Shown in pieces: positions 5,749 to 12,891 of a stretch of DNA of 17,900 nucleotides. Origin of the DNA: an uncultured archaeon. Lineage in GTDB: Archaea > Thermoproteota > Nitrososphaeria > Nitrososphaerales > CALBXV01. Position numbers and translations under genes: made by a program. The stretch covers positions 1 through 17,900 of the forward strand of contig CALBXV010000681.1 in assembly GCA_937890045.1 (NCBI GenBank), in the 5' to 3' direction. Below the pieces are notes generated by a model. The model saw nothing but the letters and a program-made list of their open reading frames with translations. It searched no databases and had not been told where the DNA came from. Each line of letters starts with the position of its first letter. Within the stretch, counting starts at the first letter, position 1.

Positions 5749-7196
5749 TCACGAAAAAAGACGAAGTTTATTTAACAATTTCCACAGAAGACTCGATTAG
5801 AAAAGAACTTTCAGAATTCTTTAAGTTCAAAGTTCCTGGTGCTAGTTTCATTCCAGCTGTCAGAAAGAAATTTTGGGACGGATACATTCGTTTATTTCAT
5901 CTTCAAACAAATCAATTATATTTAGGTTTATATACATATCTCAAAGAGTTTTGTGAAGAAAGAGATTATGAGATAGAAGGATATGACCCTGAAACTGATG
6001 TCTTTACAATAGAACGATATGAAGAAATAGTTCAAGATATTCCTTTAGAACTTAGAGATTATCAAAAAGAAGCAATTGCTTACGCAGCCCATAATCAAAA
6101 GTGTATATTAGTATCTCCTACAGCTTCAGGTAAATCATTAATTATATATAGTCTTATACGATACAATTTTCTTAAAAAGAATAAGAAGGCGTTAGTCATT
6201 GTTCCAACTACATCATTAGTAGAACAAATGGCGAAAGATTTTAAAGACTATGGATTCAAAGGTGAAGTAGCCAAGATATATGGTGGTGATAAAGGTTCAG
6301 ACGCAGCAATAGTTGTTACAACATGGCAATCAATGATGAGAATGCCGAAAGGATTTGGAAATCAATTTGGTATGGTCATTGGAGATGAGGCTCATTTATT
6401 TCAAGCCAAATCTCTCACAAAAATTATGGAGTCATTAACGGAAGTGAAATACAAATTCGGAACTACAGGAACATTACAAGACACACAAACACATAAACTT
6501 CAATTAGAAGGATTGTTTGGCCCTGCCTATTTTGTTACTACTTCTAAAGAATTGATGGACGAAGGTACATTAGCGAATTTAGATATACAATGTTTAGTTT
6601 TATCTTATGTAGATGAAGAACGAAAATTAGTATGTAAAATGACATATCAAGAAGAAATGGATTGGATCGTTAGAAATGAAAAACGAAATGGTTTCATAAG
6701 AAATCTAGTTAATGGATTAAATGGTAATACATTAGTATTGTTTCAGTATGTAGAGAAACATGGTCGAGGCTTATATAAAATATTATCAGAGGTAATAGCT
6801 AACGATACATCAAAAAGAAAAAGCTTTTTTGTCTTTGGTGGAACCGATGCCCTAGATAGAGAAAAAGTTAGAGAGATTGTAGAAACAGAACAGAATGCTG
6901 TGATAGTAGCAAGCTTCGGAACTTTTTCTACGGGAATTAACATTAAAAGATTACATAACATTGTATTTGCATCTCCTAGTAAAAGTAGAATTCGTAACTT
7001 ACAATCAATAGGTAGAGGTTTAAGAATAGGAGAAGGTAAAGAAAGTGTTGTGTTATATGATATAGCTGATGATCTCTCATGGAAAAAAAATACAAATTAT
7101 ACCCTTAACCACTTTTCAGAAAGAATAAATACATATAGTAAAGAGAATTTTAATTACGAAATTCATTCAGTAAGGATACCCAAATGCCATACATAG
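5721..7196 (+). CDS. uvsW: DNA/RNA helicase UvsW
   Basis: UvsW is a superfamily 2 helicase that unwinds R-loops and branched DNA and moves replication from origin-dependent to recombination-dependent mode. From the ATG at 5721 it has 491 residues, near T4 UvsW (503). The N-terminal domain contains FFKFKVPGASFIPAVRKKFWDG (residues 33-54), like the T4 FFSFEADGYRFNPRFR segment. Helicase motifs follow: LRDYQKEAI (111-119), SPTASGKS (132-139, Walker A), VPTTSLVEQM (161-170), GDEAH (221-225), FGTTGTL (247-252), GTFSTGINI and QSIGRGLRIG. An earlier in-frame ATG at 5688 would add 11 residues without homology, so 5721 is preferred. It overlaps uvsY by 28 bases and the next gene by 13. Confidence 0.95.
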   Translation: MAQIHGRLVVTKKDEVYLTISTEDSIRKELSEFFKFKVPGASFIPAVRKKFWDGYIRLFHLQTNQLYLGLYTYLKEFCEERDYEIEGYDPETDVFTIERYEEIVQDIPLELRDYQKEAIAYAAHNQKCILVSPTASGKSLIIYSLIRYNFLKKNKKALVIVPTTSLVEQMAKDFKDYGFKGEVAKIYGGDKGSDAAIVVTTWQSMMRMPKGFGNQFGMVIGDEAHLFQAKSLTKIMESLTEVKYKFGTTGTLQDTQTHKLQLEGLFGPAYFVTTSKELMDEGTLANLDIQCLVLSYVDEERKLVCKMTYQEEMDWIVRNEKRNGFIRNLVNGLNGNTLVLFQYVEKHGRGLYKILSEVIANDTSKRKSFFVFGGTDALDREKVREIVETEQNAVIVASFGTFSTGINIKRLHNIVFASPSKSRIRNLQSIGRGLRIGEGKESVVLYDIADDLSWKKNTNYTLNHFSERINTYSKENFNYEIHSVRIPKCHT

Positions 7197-7684
7197 ACGA
7201 ACAGACAAAATATCAATTTGTAAAATTCAAAGATGGAAAAGAAATATTTGCTATGGTAAGAGACGCAGAAGGTAAACTAGAACTTCACTTTCCTATGAAT
7301 ATTCAACTACAACCAGCAATAACTGGTGGTGTATTATTACATTTGGGGCCTTATATTCCTTTTACTAAAGAAGACAGTATTACAGTAGATACGAATGCAG
7401 TACTTTTTAGAACTAGTATCAGTAAAAAATTCATTAGTTTTTATGATGAAGCTTGTAGTGCTTGGCTAAATATTAGAGAAGACGAAAGTAAATTTGATAT
7501 TAAATCAGGTAGACAAGCTATGAAAGAACAACAAGAATTTATGGAAGGAATGATTAAAAGAAGATTCGAAGAAGGTGATATAGATTTTCGAGATGAAATA
7601 GATGATATGTTAGATAATATTGAAGAAGAACAAAAACTATTGGCCAATGAATCTGGTCCTGGAAAAGATGACACTATTCATTAA
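7184..7684 (+). CDS. Candidate Sm-like (LSm) beta-barrel protein with acidic helical tail
   Basis: The first 90 residues show a small beta-barrel pattern. FKDGKEIFAMVRDAEGKLELHFP resembles the Sm1 run of strand, turn and strand ending in a proline. GPYIPFTKEDSITVDTNAVLFRT then follows with a hydrophobic strand, and FISFYDEACSAW begins a helix. The remaining part (about 100-166) is a charged helix rich in Glu and Asp (QAMKEQQEFMEGMIKRRFEEGD onward). The same N-terminal plan recurs in the protein at 9389-9673. A role in RNA binding or as an oligomeric adaptor is inference from fold resemblance only. The start has AAGGA at 7172-7176 and overlaps the uvsW stop by 13 bases. No closely related named protein is recalled. 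Confidence 0.85.
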   Translation: MPYIDEQTKYQFVKFKDGKEIFAMVRDAEGKLELHFPMNIQLQPAITGGVLLHLGPYIPFTKEDSITVDTNAVLFRTSISKKFISFYDEACSAWLNIREDESKFDIKSGRQAMKEQQEFMEGMIKRRFEEGDIDFRDEIDDMLDNIEEEQKLLANESGPGKDDTIH

Positions 7685-7772
7685 TATATGTATTCTTTCT
7701 TTTCCGACATCACAATTTATTATAACATCAGAACGCTAATCGGTCAAGTAAAAAGATGATATTAATGAAACC

Positions 7773-7800
7773 TTGACAATACAGCGAATGCAAGTATAAT
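7773..7800 (+). promoter_or_regulatory. Consensus sigma70-type promoter of gene 55, start-codon-proximal
   Basis: TTGACA (7773-7778) and TATAAT (7795-7800) are both perfect consensus, separated by 16 bases. The predicted start at +7 from the -10 box is 7807, exactly the A of the gene 55 ATG. The rest of the 122-base gap (7685-7772) holds no gene or clear hairpin. Confidence 0.88.
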
Positions 7801-7806
7801 ATAAGT

Positions 7807-8331
7807 ATGGCTAGACAAAAAAGACAAACTAAAGCATCTGTTCATTATGTGAACAATAAAAAATTTACCGCGGCGATTACTGCTCATAATATAGCATGTA
7901 AAGAAGCTCTCGCCAAAGATGAAGATAAACCAAGAGTTTCAGAATACATTGGTGAGTGTATCTATAAGATAGCCACAAGATTATCTACAAAACCAAATTT
8001 TATAAATTATTCTTATAGAGATGAAATGATTTGCGATGGGATTGAGAACACTTTACAGTATATCAATAATTTTAATCCAGAGAAATCTCAAAATGCATTT
8101 GCATATGTAACTCAGATTATATACTTTGCGTTTTTAAGAAGAATACACAAAGAAAAGAAACAAGCTGCGATTAAACAACGAAGTATAGAACAAGCTGGTT
8201 ATCTATTTGAAACATTTTCTACAATAGATGGTGAAGTTGAACCTGGTATGACTAATCAGTATATTGATTTTTTACAAGAAAATATGAACCCAATCAATTA
8301 TAAGCCCCGCGGCTCAAAAAAGAAAAAATAA
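7807..8331 (+). CDS. 55: RNA polymerase sigma factor for late transcription, gp55
   Basis: gp55 is the divergent phage sigma that directs host RNA polymerase to TATAAATA late promoters, with gp33 and the sliding clamp. The 174-residue protein is near T4 size (185). It shares VHYVNNKKFTAAI near the start, RDEMICDGIENTLQYINNFNPEK (about residues 71-93) and AFAYVTQIIYFAFLRRIHKEKK (the sigma region 2-like helix pair). YIDFLQENM near the C-terminus may be the clamp-contacting part, though here a basic tail (KPRGSKKKK) follows. No Shine-Dalgarno sequence is present; the ATG is the predicted first base of the mRNA. It overlaps gene 47 by one base (TAATG). Three exact late promoters in this window are its expected targets. 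Confidence 0.95.
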   Translation: MARQKRQTKASVHYVNNKKFTAAITAHNIACKEALAKDEDKPRVSEYIGECIYKIATRLSTKPNFINYSYRDEMICDGIENTLQYINNFNPEKSQNAFAYVTQIIYFAFLRRIHKEKKQAAIKQRSIEQAGYLFETFSTIDGEVEPGMTNQYIDFLQENMNPINYKPRGSKKKK

Positions 8332-9392
8332 TGAAAATTGCACTATTGAATGACACGCACTGTGGTGTCAGAAATAATCATCAGATGTTTGCAAATTATC
8401 AAGGAAGATTTTATTCACAAATCTTTTTTCCTTACTTAGACAAACACGACATTAAGACAATAATACATCTTGGCGATTACTTTGATCGGAGGAGAGATGT
8501 CAATTTTTATTCACTTCACAAGAATTATGAACATTTTGTCAAACCTATGATTGATAGAGATATGACTATGGACTTAATTGTGGGAAACCATGACATCTAT
8601 TTTAAGAACACTAATGAATTAAACAGTCCAGATTATCTCTTAGATTTTGAAAACATTAATGTTTTCAAAGATCCAATTGTTAAGGATTATGATGGATTAA
8701 GTATTTGTTTAGTCCCATGGATTAATTCAGAAAATTATGATGATGTTGAAGAATTTTTAGGGATATGTAAGGCTGATATAGCCATGATTCATGGAGAAAT
8801 TACAGGAGCTATGGTAACTCCTGGTCATTATCAGGGTGGAGGCTTATCTCCTAAGTTTTTCAAAAGGTTTGAACAAGTTTATTCAGGACATTTTCATATT
8901 AAATCAGAATTGGCTAATATACAATTTTTGGGTTCACAAATGGAATTCACATGGAACGATTTTGACAACGCAAAATATTTTCATATATTAGATACGGAAA
9001 CGCGAGAAGTAGAAGCTGTTTATAATCCATTAAAGATGTTTCATAAGATATTTTATGATGATACAAATGAAACTCTTATGACAATCAAAAAGAAAGAGTT
9101 CGATCATTTAAAAAACACTTTTGTTAAGGTAATTGTTACAAATAAAAATGAGCCATATTGGTTTGATGTTTTTGTTGACCAGATTATTCAATCTAGTCCG
9201 GCTGATTTGAAAGTTGTAGAAGATCATAGCAATTTAGACATTTTAGATGCAGATGATTTCGCGACAGAAGCAGAAGATACTTTAACAATTTTAACAAAAC
9301 ATATTGACAGTTTAAATATAGAAGGAGATAAGAAAAAACTTGATGCATTAATGAGATCATTATACACAGAGAGTTTAGATATTTTAGTATGA
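8331..9392 (+). CDS. 47: Recombination endonuclease subunit gp47 (Mre11/SbcD-like)
   Basis: gp47 is the nuclease partner of gp46, processing DNA ends for recombination and host DNA breakdown. The 353-residue protein carries the calcineurin-type phosphoesterase motifs in order: NDTH (residues 7-10), HLGDYFDRR (46-54), GNHD (85-88), MIHGEI and YSGHFHIKSE. These bind the two catalytic metal ions. The C-terminal part is the cap and partner-binding region, with less conserved sequence. Start and stop are embedded in TAATG with gene 55 and ATGA with the next gene, so the group is translated by coupling. Two small genes separate it from gene 46. Confidence 0.96.
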   Translation: MKIALLNDTHCGVRNNHQMFANYQGRFYSQIFFPYLDKHDIKTIIHLGDYFDRRRDVNFYSLHKNYEHFVKPMIDRDMTMDLIVGNHDIYFKNTNELNSPDYLLDFENINVFKDPIVKDYDGLSICLVPWINSENYDDVEEFLGICKADIAMIHGEITGAMVTPGHYQGGGLSPKFFKRFEQVYSGHFHIKSELANIQFLGSQMEFTWNDFDNAKYFHILDTETREVEAVYNPLKMFHKIFYDDTNETLMTIKKKEFDHLKNTFVKVIVTNKNEPYWFDVFVDQIIQSSPADLKVVEDHSNLDILDADDFATEAEDTLTILTKHIDSLNIEGDKKKLDALMRSLYTESLDILV

Positions 9393-9673
9393 TAAAAATA
9401 ATACAATTAGCAACAGCTGAGCAAATAATGGCAGAAGTAGATGAAGTGAGTTATGAATTAAAAAACCCTTTGTTCATTAATATTCAACAAACAGAGAAGG
9501 GTCCTAATATTCAACTTTTTCCGTATGATTTAATTGCTGCAGGAAACATAACACTTAATCCAGATCAAATAATTTGGATGGCTGATCCAGAACAAAAATT
9601 ACTTAATCAGTATCAAGAAATATTCAGTAAAATAATAACACCACCAAAAGGATCTGTAACTCCAATAAAATGA
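9389..9673 (+). CDS. Second candidate Sm-like (LSm) protein
   Basis: A 94-residue protein starting in an ATGA overlap with gene 47. LATAEQIMAEVDEVSYELKNP has the Sm1-like pattern of a T/G-E-x-[IL] strand, acidic turn and a strand ending in N-P. NIQLFPYDLIAAGNITLNPDQIIWMADP gives the second strand group, and EQKLLNQYQEIFSKI a C-terminal helix. The order is the same as in the longer protein at 7184-7684 (K-E-I-F-A-M-V, then P, then PYIPF, then a FYDEA helix), suggesting two paralogues. Small proteins of this pattern sit in the same module of other marine T4-like phages to my recollection, without known function. The next gene also overlaps by ATGA. Confidence 0.85.
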   Translation: MIKIIQLATAEQIMAEVDEVSYELKNPLFINIQQTEKGPNIQLFPYDLIAAGNITLNPDQIIWMADPEQKLLNQYQEIFSKIITPPKGSVTPIK

Positions 9674-9873
9674 GTAACATAATATATAATGGTCAATACG
9701 AATGTGAAGGACATACTGTTACATTTTTAGTAACTCCTGATGATACATGCACTATTAAAGAAATGTTTATTAGTGGTAGAAGTGTTTCTAATACTGAAAG
9801 AACAGAAAGATTAGAAATCGCAATAGAGTTTCAAACAAAGCTTAGAAAACTTGGGTATGATAAAGTTTCATAA
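9670..9873 (+). CDS. Small protein of unknown function between genes 47 and 46
   Basis: A 67-residue frame is tied to its neighbours by an ATGA overlap upstream and a 17-base overlap with gene 46 downstream. It reads as a short beta hairpin (NIIYNGQYECEGHTVTFLV), an acidic turn, and a C-terminal helix (TERTERLEIAIEFQTKLRKLG). No motif is recognised. T4 also has small uncharacterised genes in the 46-47 interval, but I cannot claim homology. The tight coupling suggests it is made together with gp46 and gp47. Confidence 0.8.
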   Translation: MSNIIYNGQYECEGHTVTFLVTPDDTCTIKEMFISGRSVSNTERTERLEIAIEFQTKLRKLGYDKVS

Positions 9874-11566
9874 GGTAAGGTATAGAAATTTTCTATCAAC
9901 AGGCGACACTTTCACAGAAATAGACCTTAATAGAAAACCCACAACACTTATAATAGGAGCTAACGGCTCTGGTAAGTCAACAGTGCTTGATGCCTTGACG
10001 TTTGGTTTGTTTGGAAAAGCATTCAGGAAAGTCAATAAGATGGCTTTAATCAATTCAATCAATAAGAAACATACAGTAGTTGAAGTAGAATTTTCTATTG
10101 GAAGAAAACAATATAGAGTTATGCGTGCTATTAAACCGAATAAGTTTGAAATATATCTTAATGGTAGTTTGATCCATCAAGATGCTAATGTAAGAGATTA
10201 TCAAGCTATACTAGAACAACAGATACTTAAACTTACTTATAAGTCATTTACTCAAGTAGTTGTGTTAGGTAGTTCTTCATTTACACCATTTATGCAATTG
10301 GTTACTATTGATAGAAGAAGAATTATTGAAGATATACTTGATATACAAATCTTTTCAGTAATGAACGAGATACTTAAACAGAGATATGCAACATTACGAC
10401 ATGAGCTTAATGAAATAAAGACTAATATCAAAATTGGTGAGGAAAAGATTAAGAGTCAAGAAGATACCATGAAGCGATTAGAAGAAAATCGTGATGAACA
10501 GATAACAAAGTTAAAATCTAATATTGAAAAATCAGATGAACAAGAAGCAATTTATGAAGGTAGTATTGATCTTTTAACTAGAGGAGTAGAACAACAACAA
10601 AATTTCAAAGAAGATGAAGATGATGTTAGAATAAAATTACAATCTATTTTAGTAGAAGAAAAGAAATTTGAATCAGATAGAAGAAAACTATTGAAAGAAG
10701 AAAAGTTTTATGAAACAAATGATGAATGTCCTACTTGTAAACAAGATATTGAAGAAGGACACAAATCCCATATCTGCGAAGAAATTGATAAAACTGTTGA
10801 AGAACTTGATGAAAAATTGAGAGAAAGAAGCTCTTCTATTCAAGAAATCAATACAAGATTAGAAGAAATAGCTGAAATCAATAAAGAAATAACTAGAATA
10901 CAAACAGATATTCAAAAAGAACAAAGTCATATTACTGCTGGTCAAAGATATAGATCACAATTAACTAAAGAATTGAATGAATTAGAAGCTGAAGAACATG
11001 CAGAAGAAGATAAAGAAAAATTAGAGAAGTATAGAAAGGCTTACAAACAATTAGAAGGCATGGAAGAAGAATTAGTAGATAAAAGGCACTATTATGATCT
11101 AGCAGAGATACTTTTGAGAGATTCTGGTATAAAAACTAAAATAATTCGTCAGTATTTGCCAATCATGAATAAATTAATTAATAAATACTTAGCGAGTATG
11201 GAGTTTTTTGTTCAGTTTGAACTTGATGAAGAATTCAACGAACAAATTAAATCTAGATATAGAGATACATTTACTTATTCATCTTTTAGCGAAGGCGAGA
11301 AAATGAGAATAGACTTAGCGCTACTCTTTACATGGAGAAGTATAGCTAAGTTAAAAAATTCTGTTAATACAAATTTATTGGTGCTTGATGAAGTGTTCGA
11401 CAGTTCACTTGATGAGGGTGGAACTGATGAATTTCTAAAGATACTAAATACTCTAGGAAATGATACTAACACCTTTATTATAAGTCATAAAGGCGACAGC
11501 ATGAATGAGAAGTTTAATAATGTAATTGAGTTTGAGAAGGCTCAAAATTTTTCAAGAGTGGTGTGA
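9857..11566 (+). CDS. 46: Recombination endonuclease subunit gp46 (Rad50/SbcC-like)
   Basis: gp46 is the SMC-type ATPase that pairs with gp47. From the ATG at 9857 it has 569 residues, near T4 gp46 (560). GANGSGKST (residues 34-42) is Walker A, followed by LTFGLFGKAFR as in T4, and VVVLGSSSFTPFMQL. Two coiled-coil arms flank a zinc hook with CPTC (Cys291 and Cys294). The C-terminal lobe holds LLRDSGIKTKIIRQYLP, DEEFNEQIKSR, the ABC signature FSEGEKMRIDLALLFTWR, Walker B LLVLDEVFDSSLD and FIISHKG. A TTG six bases earlier (9851) is in frame but adds only two residues; the ATG gives MIKFHKVRYRNF, matching the family start. Confidence 0.97.
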   Translation: MIKFHKVRYRNFLSTGDTFTEIDLNRKPTTLIIGANGSGKSTVLDALTFGLFGKAFRKVNKMALINSINKKHTVVEVEFSIGRKQYRVMRAIKPNKFEIYLNGSLIHQDANVRDYQAILEQQILKLTYKSFTQVVVLGSSSFTPFMQLVTIDRRRIIEDILDIQIFSVMNEILKQRYATLRHELNEIKTNIKIGEEKIKSQEDTMKRLEENRDEQITKLKSNIEKSDEQEAIYEGSIDLLTRGVEQQQNFKEDEDDVRIKLQSILVEEKKFESDRRKLLKEEKFYETNDECPTCKQDIEEGHKSHICEEIDKTVEELDEKLRERSSSIQEINTRLEEIAEINKEITRIQTDIQKEQSHITAGQRYRSQLTKELNELEAEEHAEEDKEKLEKYRKAYKQLEGMEEELVDKRHYYDLAEILLRDSGIKTKIIRQYLPIMNKLINKYLASMEFFVQFELDEEFNEQIKSRYRDTFTYSSFSEGEKMRIDLALLFTWRSIAKLKNSVNTNLLVLDEVFDSSLDEGGTDEFLKILNTLGNDTNTFIISHKGDSMNEKFNNVIEFEKAQNFSRVV

Positions 11567-11584
11567 AAATGAGAAGTTTTAAAA

Positions 11585-11689
11585 ATGATAGCATACTTCA
11601 AAAGAGTATGGGAGTGGTCGCGTGAGCATCCAATTGAGGCTTTAATTATGTTTTTGACGGGATACTGTATAGGATTTTATATATTATAA
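11585..11689 (+). CDS. Small single-pass membrane protein (34 residues)
   Basis: A 34-codon frame lies in the 127-base gap between gene 46 and the deformylase gene. The N-terminus is basic and amphipathic (MIAYFKRVWEWSREHP), and the rest (IEALIMFLTGYCIGFYIL) is a clear transmembrane segment running to the stop. GAGAAG at 11571-11576 is a suitable ribosome binding site eight bases before the ATG. By the positive-inside rule the N-terminus would face the cytoplasm. Function is unknown; size and shape fit small phage membrane effectors of the kind that alter host envelope or replication anchoring, which is inference. It is short enough to be missed by automatic gene calling. Confidence 0.65.
   Translation: MIAYFKRVWEWSREHPIEALIMFLTGYCIGFYIL
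11654..11683 (+). promoter_or_regulatory. Possible promoter for the deformylase gene
   Basis: TTGACG (11654-11659) and TATATA (11678-11683) are 18 bases apart, inside the end of the small membrane protein gene. The predicted start near 11690 lies four bases before the deformylase ATG, which has no Shine-Dalgarno sequence. The match is weaker than at uvsY and 55, in very AT-rich DNA. Confidence 0.35.
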
Positions 11690-11693
11690 TATT

Positions 11694-12233
11694 ATGATAA
11701 TTAAAGAAGTGAAAAAGTTACGAGAAAAAGTAACCGAAGATTGGTCATTCGAAAACCCTGAGCAAGATACTAAAGAGTTCGTAAGAGAACTTGTGGACGC
11801 TATGTGGAAAAATTCCGGTCTAGGCATATCTGCTAATCAATTAGGCTATTCATATAGGGTTTTTGCTATGAGAGGTGAAACTAAAAAAGAGAGTATTGTT
11901 TGTTTCAATCCAGAGATAAAAGATTTTTCTCCAGAAATGAATACAATGGAAGAAGGATGCCTTTCATTACCAGATGTTTTTGCAAGAGTTGTTAGACCAT
12001 CTCATGTAGCGATATCATATTTAGATCAAGATGGTAAACAAGAAGGCCAACTTGCAAGTGGAATGACGGCTAGAGTATTTCAACATGAATTAGATCATTT
12101 AGACGGAATACTTTTTGTAGACAGATTAGGTGAGTTGTCTAGACAAAGAGCCTTTGAAAAGGCAAGAAAGATAAAAAAGTTTAGAGCTCGTGGAAAAGAA
12201 AAATATCAACATCAAACTAAATTTGCATTATAA
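11694..12233 (+). CDS. def: Peptide deformylase
   Basis: This enzyme removes the formyl group from the N-terminal Met of new proteins, using a metal ion (usually Fe2+) in the cytoplasm. All three family motifs are present: GLGISANQLG (residues 42-51), EGCLSLP (87-93, metal ligand Cys89) and QHELDHLDG (130-138, ligands His131 and His135, catalytic Glu132). At 179 residues it is full length, with a basic C-terminal tail (KARKIKKFRARGKEKYQHQ). Phage-encoded deformylases are known in marine T4-like phages and are thought to keep processing phage proteins while host functions decline. The start has no Shine-Dalgarno sequence. It ends in TAATG, overlapping the oxygenase gene by one base. Confidence 0.95.
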   Translation: MIIKEVKKLREKVTEDWSFENPEQDTKEFVRELVDAMWKNSGLGISANQLGYSYRVFAMRGETKKESIVCFNPEIKDFSPEMNTMEEGCLSLPDVFARVVRPSHVAISYLDQDGKQEGQLASGMTARVFQHELDHLDGILFVDRLGELSRQRAFEKARKIKKFRARGKEKYQHQTKFAL

Positions 12234-12823
12234 TGAAATTACACGACACATACCTTTCAGAAGTAATAAAAGAATACAAAGACATTGTTCCAAAAGTTCT
12301 TTGTAAAGAATTGATAGAATTTTTTGAAGAAAGTATAACCTTCAGAATAGATGATCATAGAAAACAATCCCAAGAAATGCAACTTATGGGTGATCCAAGA
12401 CCACAAGCCGTGGCATATAAACAGTTATTACATGAATTAATATATCCATTAGGTGAAAAGTATGAAAGAGAATTACATACTCTTTGTCATACCGATTACA
12501 TGCCCGCAGATGAACCTATGACAAAAATGTTTCAGACAGGATTTCGTTCTTTACAGATACAAAAATATACATCAGAAGATAAAGGCTACCCTGCAGTTCA
12601 TATAGAGTCTGGCCCAAATCACACCCAGATATACCTTGCCGTCATAGTATTTCTGAATGATGTTGAAAAAGGAGGCCAAACAGTTTTTTCAATGAGTGGT
12701 ACGGCAATACAACCTGAAACAGGCAAAGTGGCAATATGGCCACCATGTTTACCTTTTTATCATTGTGGGAGAAAATCTGAGTCAGATAAGTACATTTTAA
12801 CTTCTTGGTTTGAGTTCCTTTAA
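12233..12823 (+). CDS. 2OG-Fe(II) oxygenase, prolyl 4-hydroxylase-like
   Basis: Enzymes of this family hydroxylate amino-acid side chains, nucleotides or small molecules using 2-oxoglutarate, oxygen and Fe(II). The 196-residue protein ends with the expected double-stranded beta-helix. HIE at residues 123-125 is the proximal ligand pair (Glu in place of the usual Asp), VIVFLNDVEKGGQTVF (138-153) is the P4H core, TGKVAIWPP follows, and His177 is the distal ligand with Lys186 (KYILTSWF) as the likely 2OG carboxylate anchor. Substrate is unknown. Such oxygenases are common accessory genes in marine T4-like phages. It is translationally coupled to the deformylase. The promoter block starting at 12834 lies just behind its stop. 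Confidence 0.85.
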   Translation: MKLHDTYLSEVIKEYKDIVPKVLCKELIEFFEESITFRIDDHRKQSQEMQLMGDPRPQAVAYKQLLHELIYPLGEKYERELHTLCHTDYMPADEPMTKMFQTGFRSLQIQKYTSEDKGYPAVHIESGPNHTQIYLAVIVFLNDVEKGGQTVFSMSGTAIQPETGKVAIWPPCLPFYHCGRKSESDKYILTSWFEFL

Positions 12824-12833
12824 AAAAATTTTG

Positions 12834-12877
12834 CTTGAAACCGCGGGTACTATTTTGTTATACTATATACATAATGA
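12834..12877 (+). repeat. Promoter/leader direct repeat, copy A
   Basis: This 44-base block matches 15456-15499 at 39 positions by direct comparison. The identity covers not only the -35 and -10 boxes but also the spacer (CCGC, GGTAC, TTTTG) and the transcribed TATACATAATGA. Confidence 0.9.
12835..12864 (+). promoter_or_regulatory. Promoter of the small acidic gene and CobT-like gene
   Basis: TTGAAA (12835-12840) and TATACT (12859-12864) are 18 bases apart. The predicted start is near 12871, giving a leader of about 20 bases that contains AGGA (12877-12880) before the ATG at 12891. Confidence 0.75.
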
Positions 12878-12891
12878 GGATTTGCACATAA
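12874..12891 (+). other. Five-codon upstream frame in leader A
   Basis: An ATG three bases after the predicted transcription start opens MRICT and stops with TAA whose last A is the first base of the ATG at 12891 (TAATG). Its AGG codon is also the Shine-Dalgarno sequence of the main gene, so the frame may be incidental. Confidence 0.3.

Noticed and set aside
7685..7772. Possible terminator or small gene between the Sm-like gene and gene 55 promoter
   Set aside because: No hairpin with a T-run and no frame of convincing length or start signal is present.
11569..11625. 18-codon frame directly after gene 46
   Set aside because: It has no recognisable content and competes with the 34-residue membrane protein, which has a better ribosome binding site and a clear membrane segment.
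11685..11690. TATAAT just before the deformylase ATG as a -10 box
   Set aside because: The nearest -35-like TTGACG is 25 bases away and the start would fall inside the gene; TATATA at 11678 fits better, though weakly.
12810..12890. Longer start for the small acidic gene
   Set aside because: The extra 27 codons would run through the -35/-10 promoter block shared with 15456-15499 and overlap the oxygenase gene.
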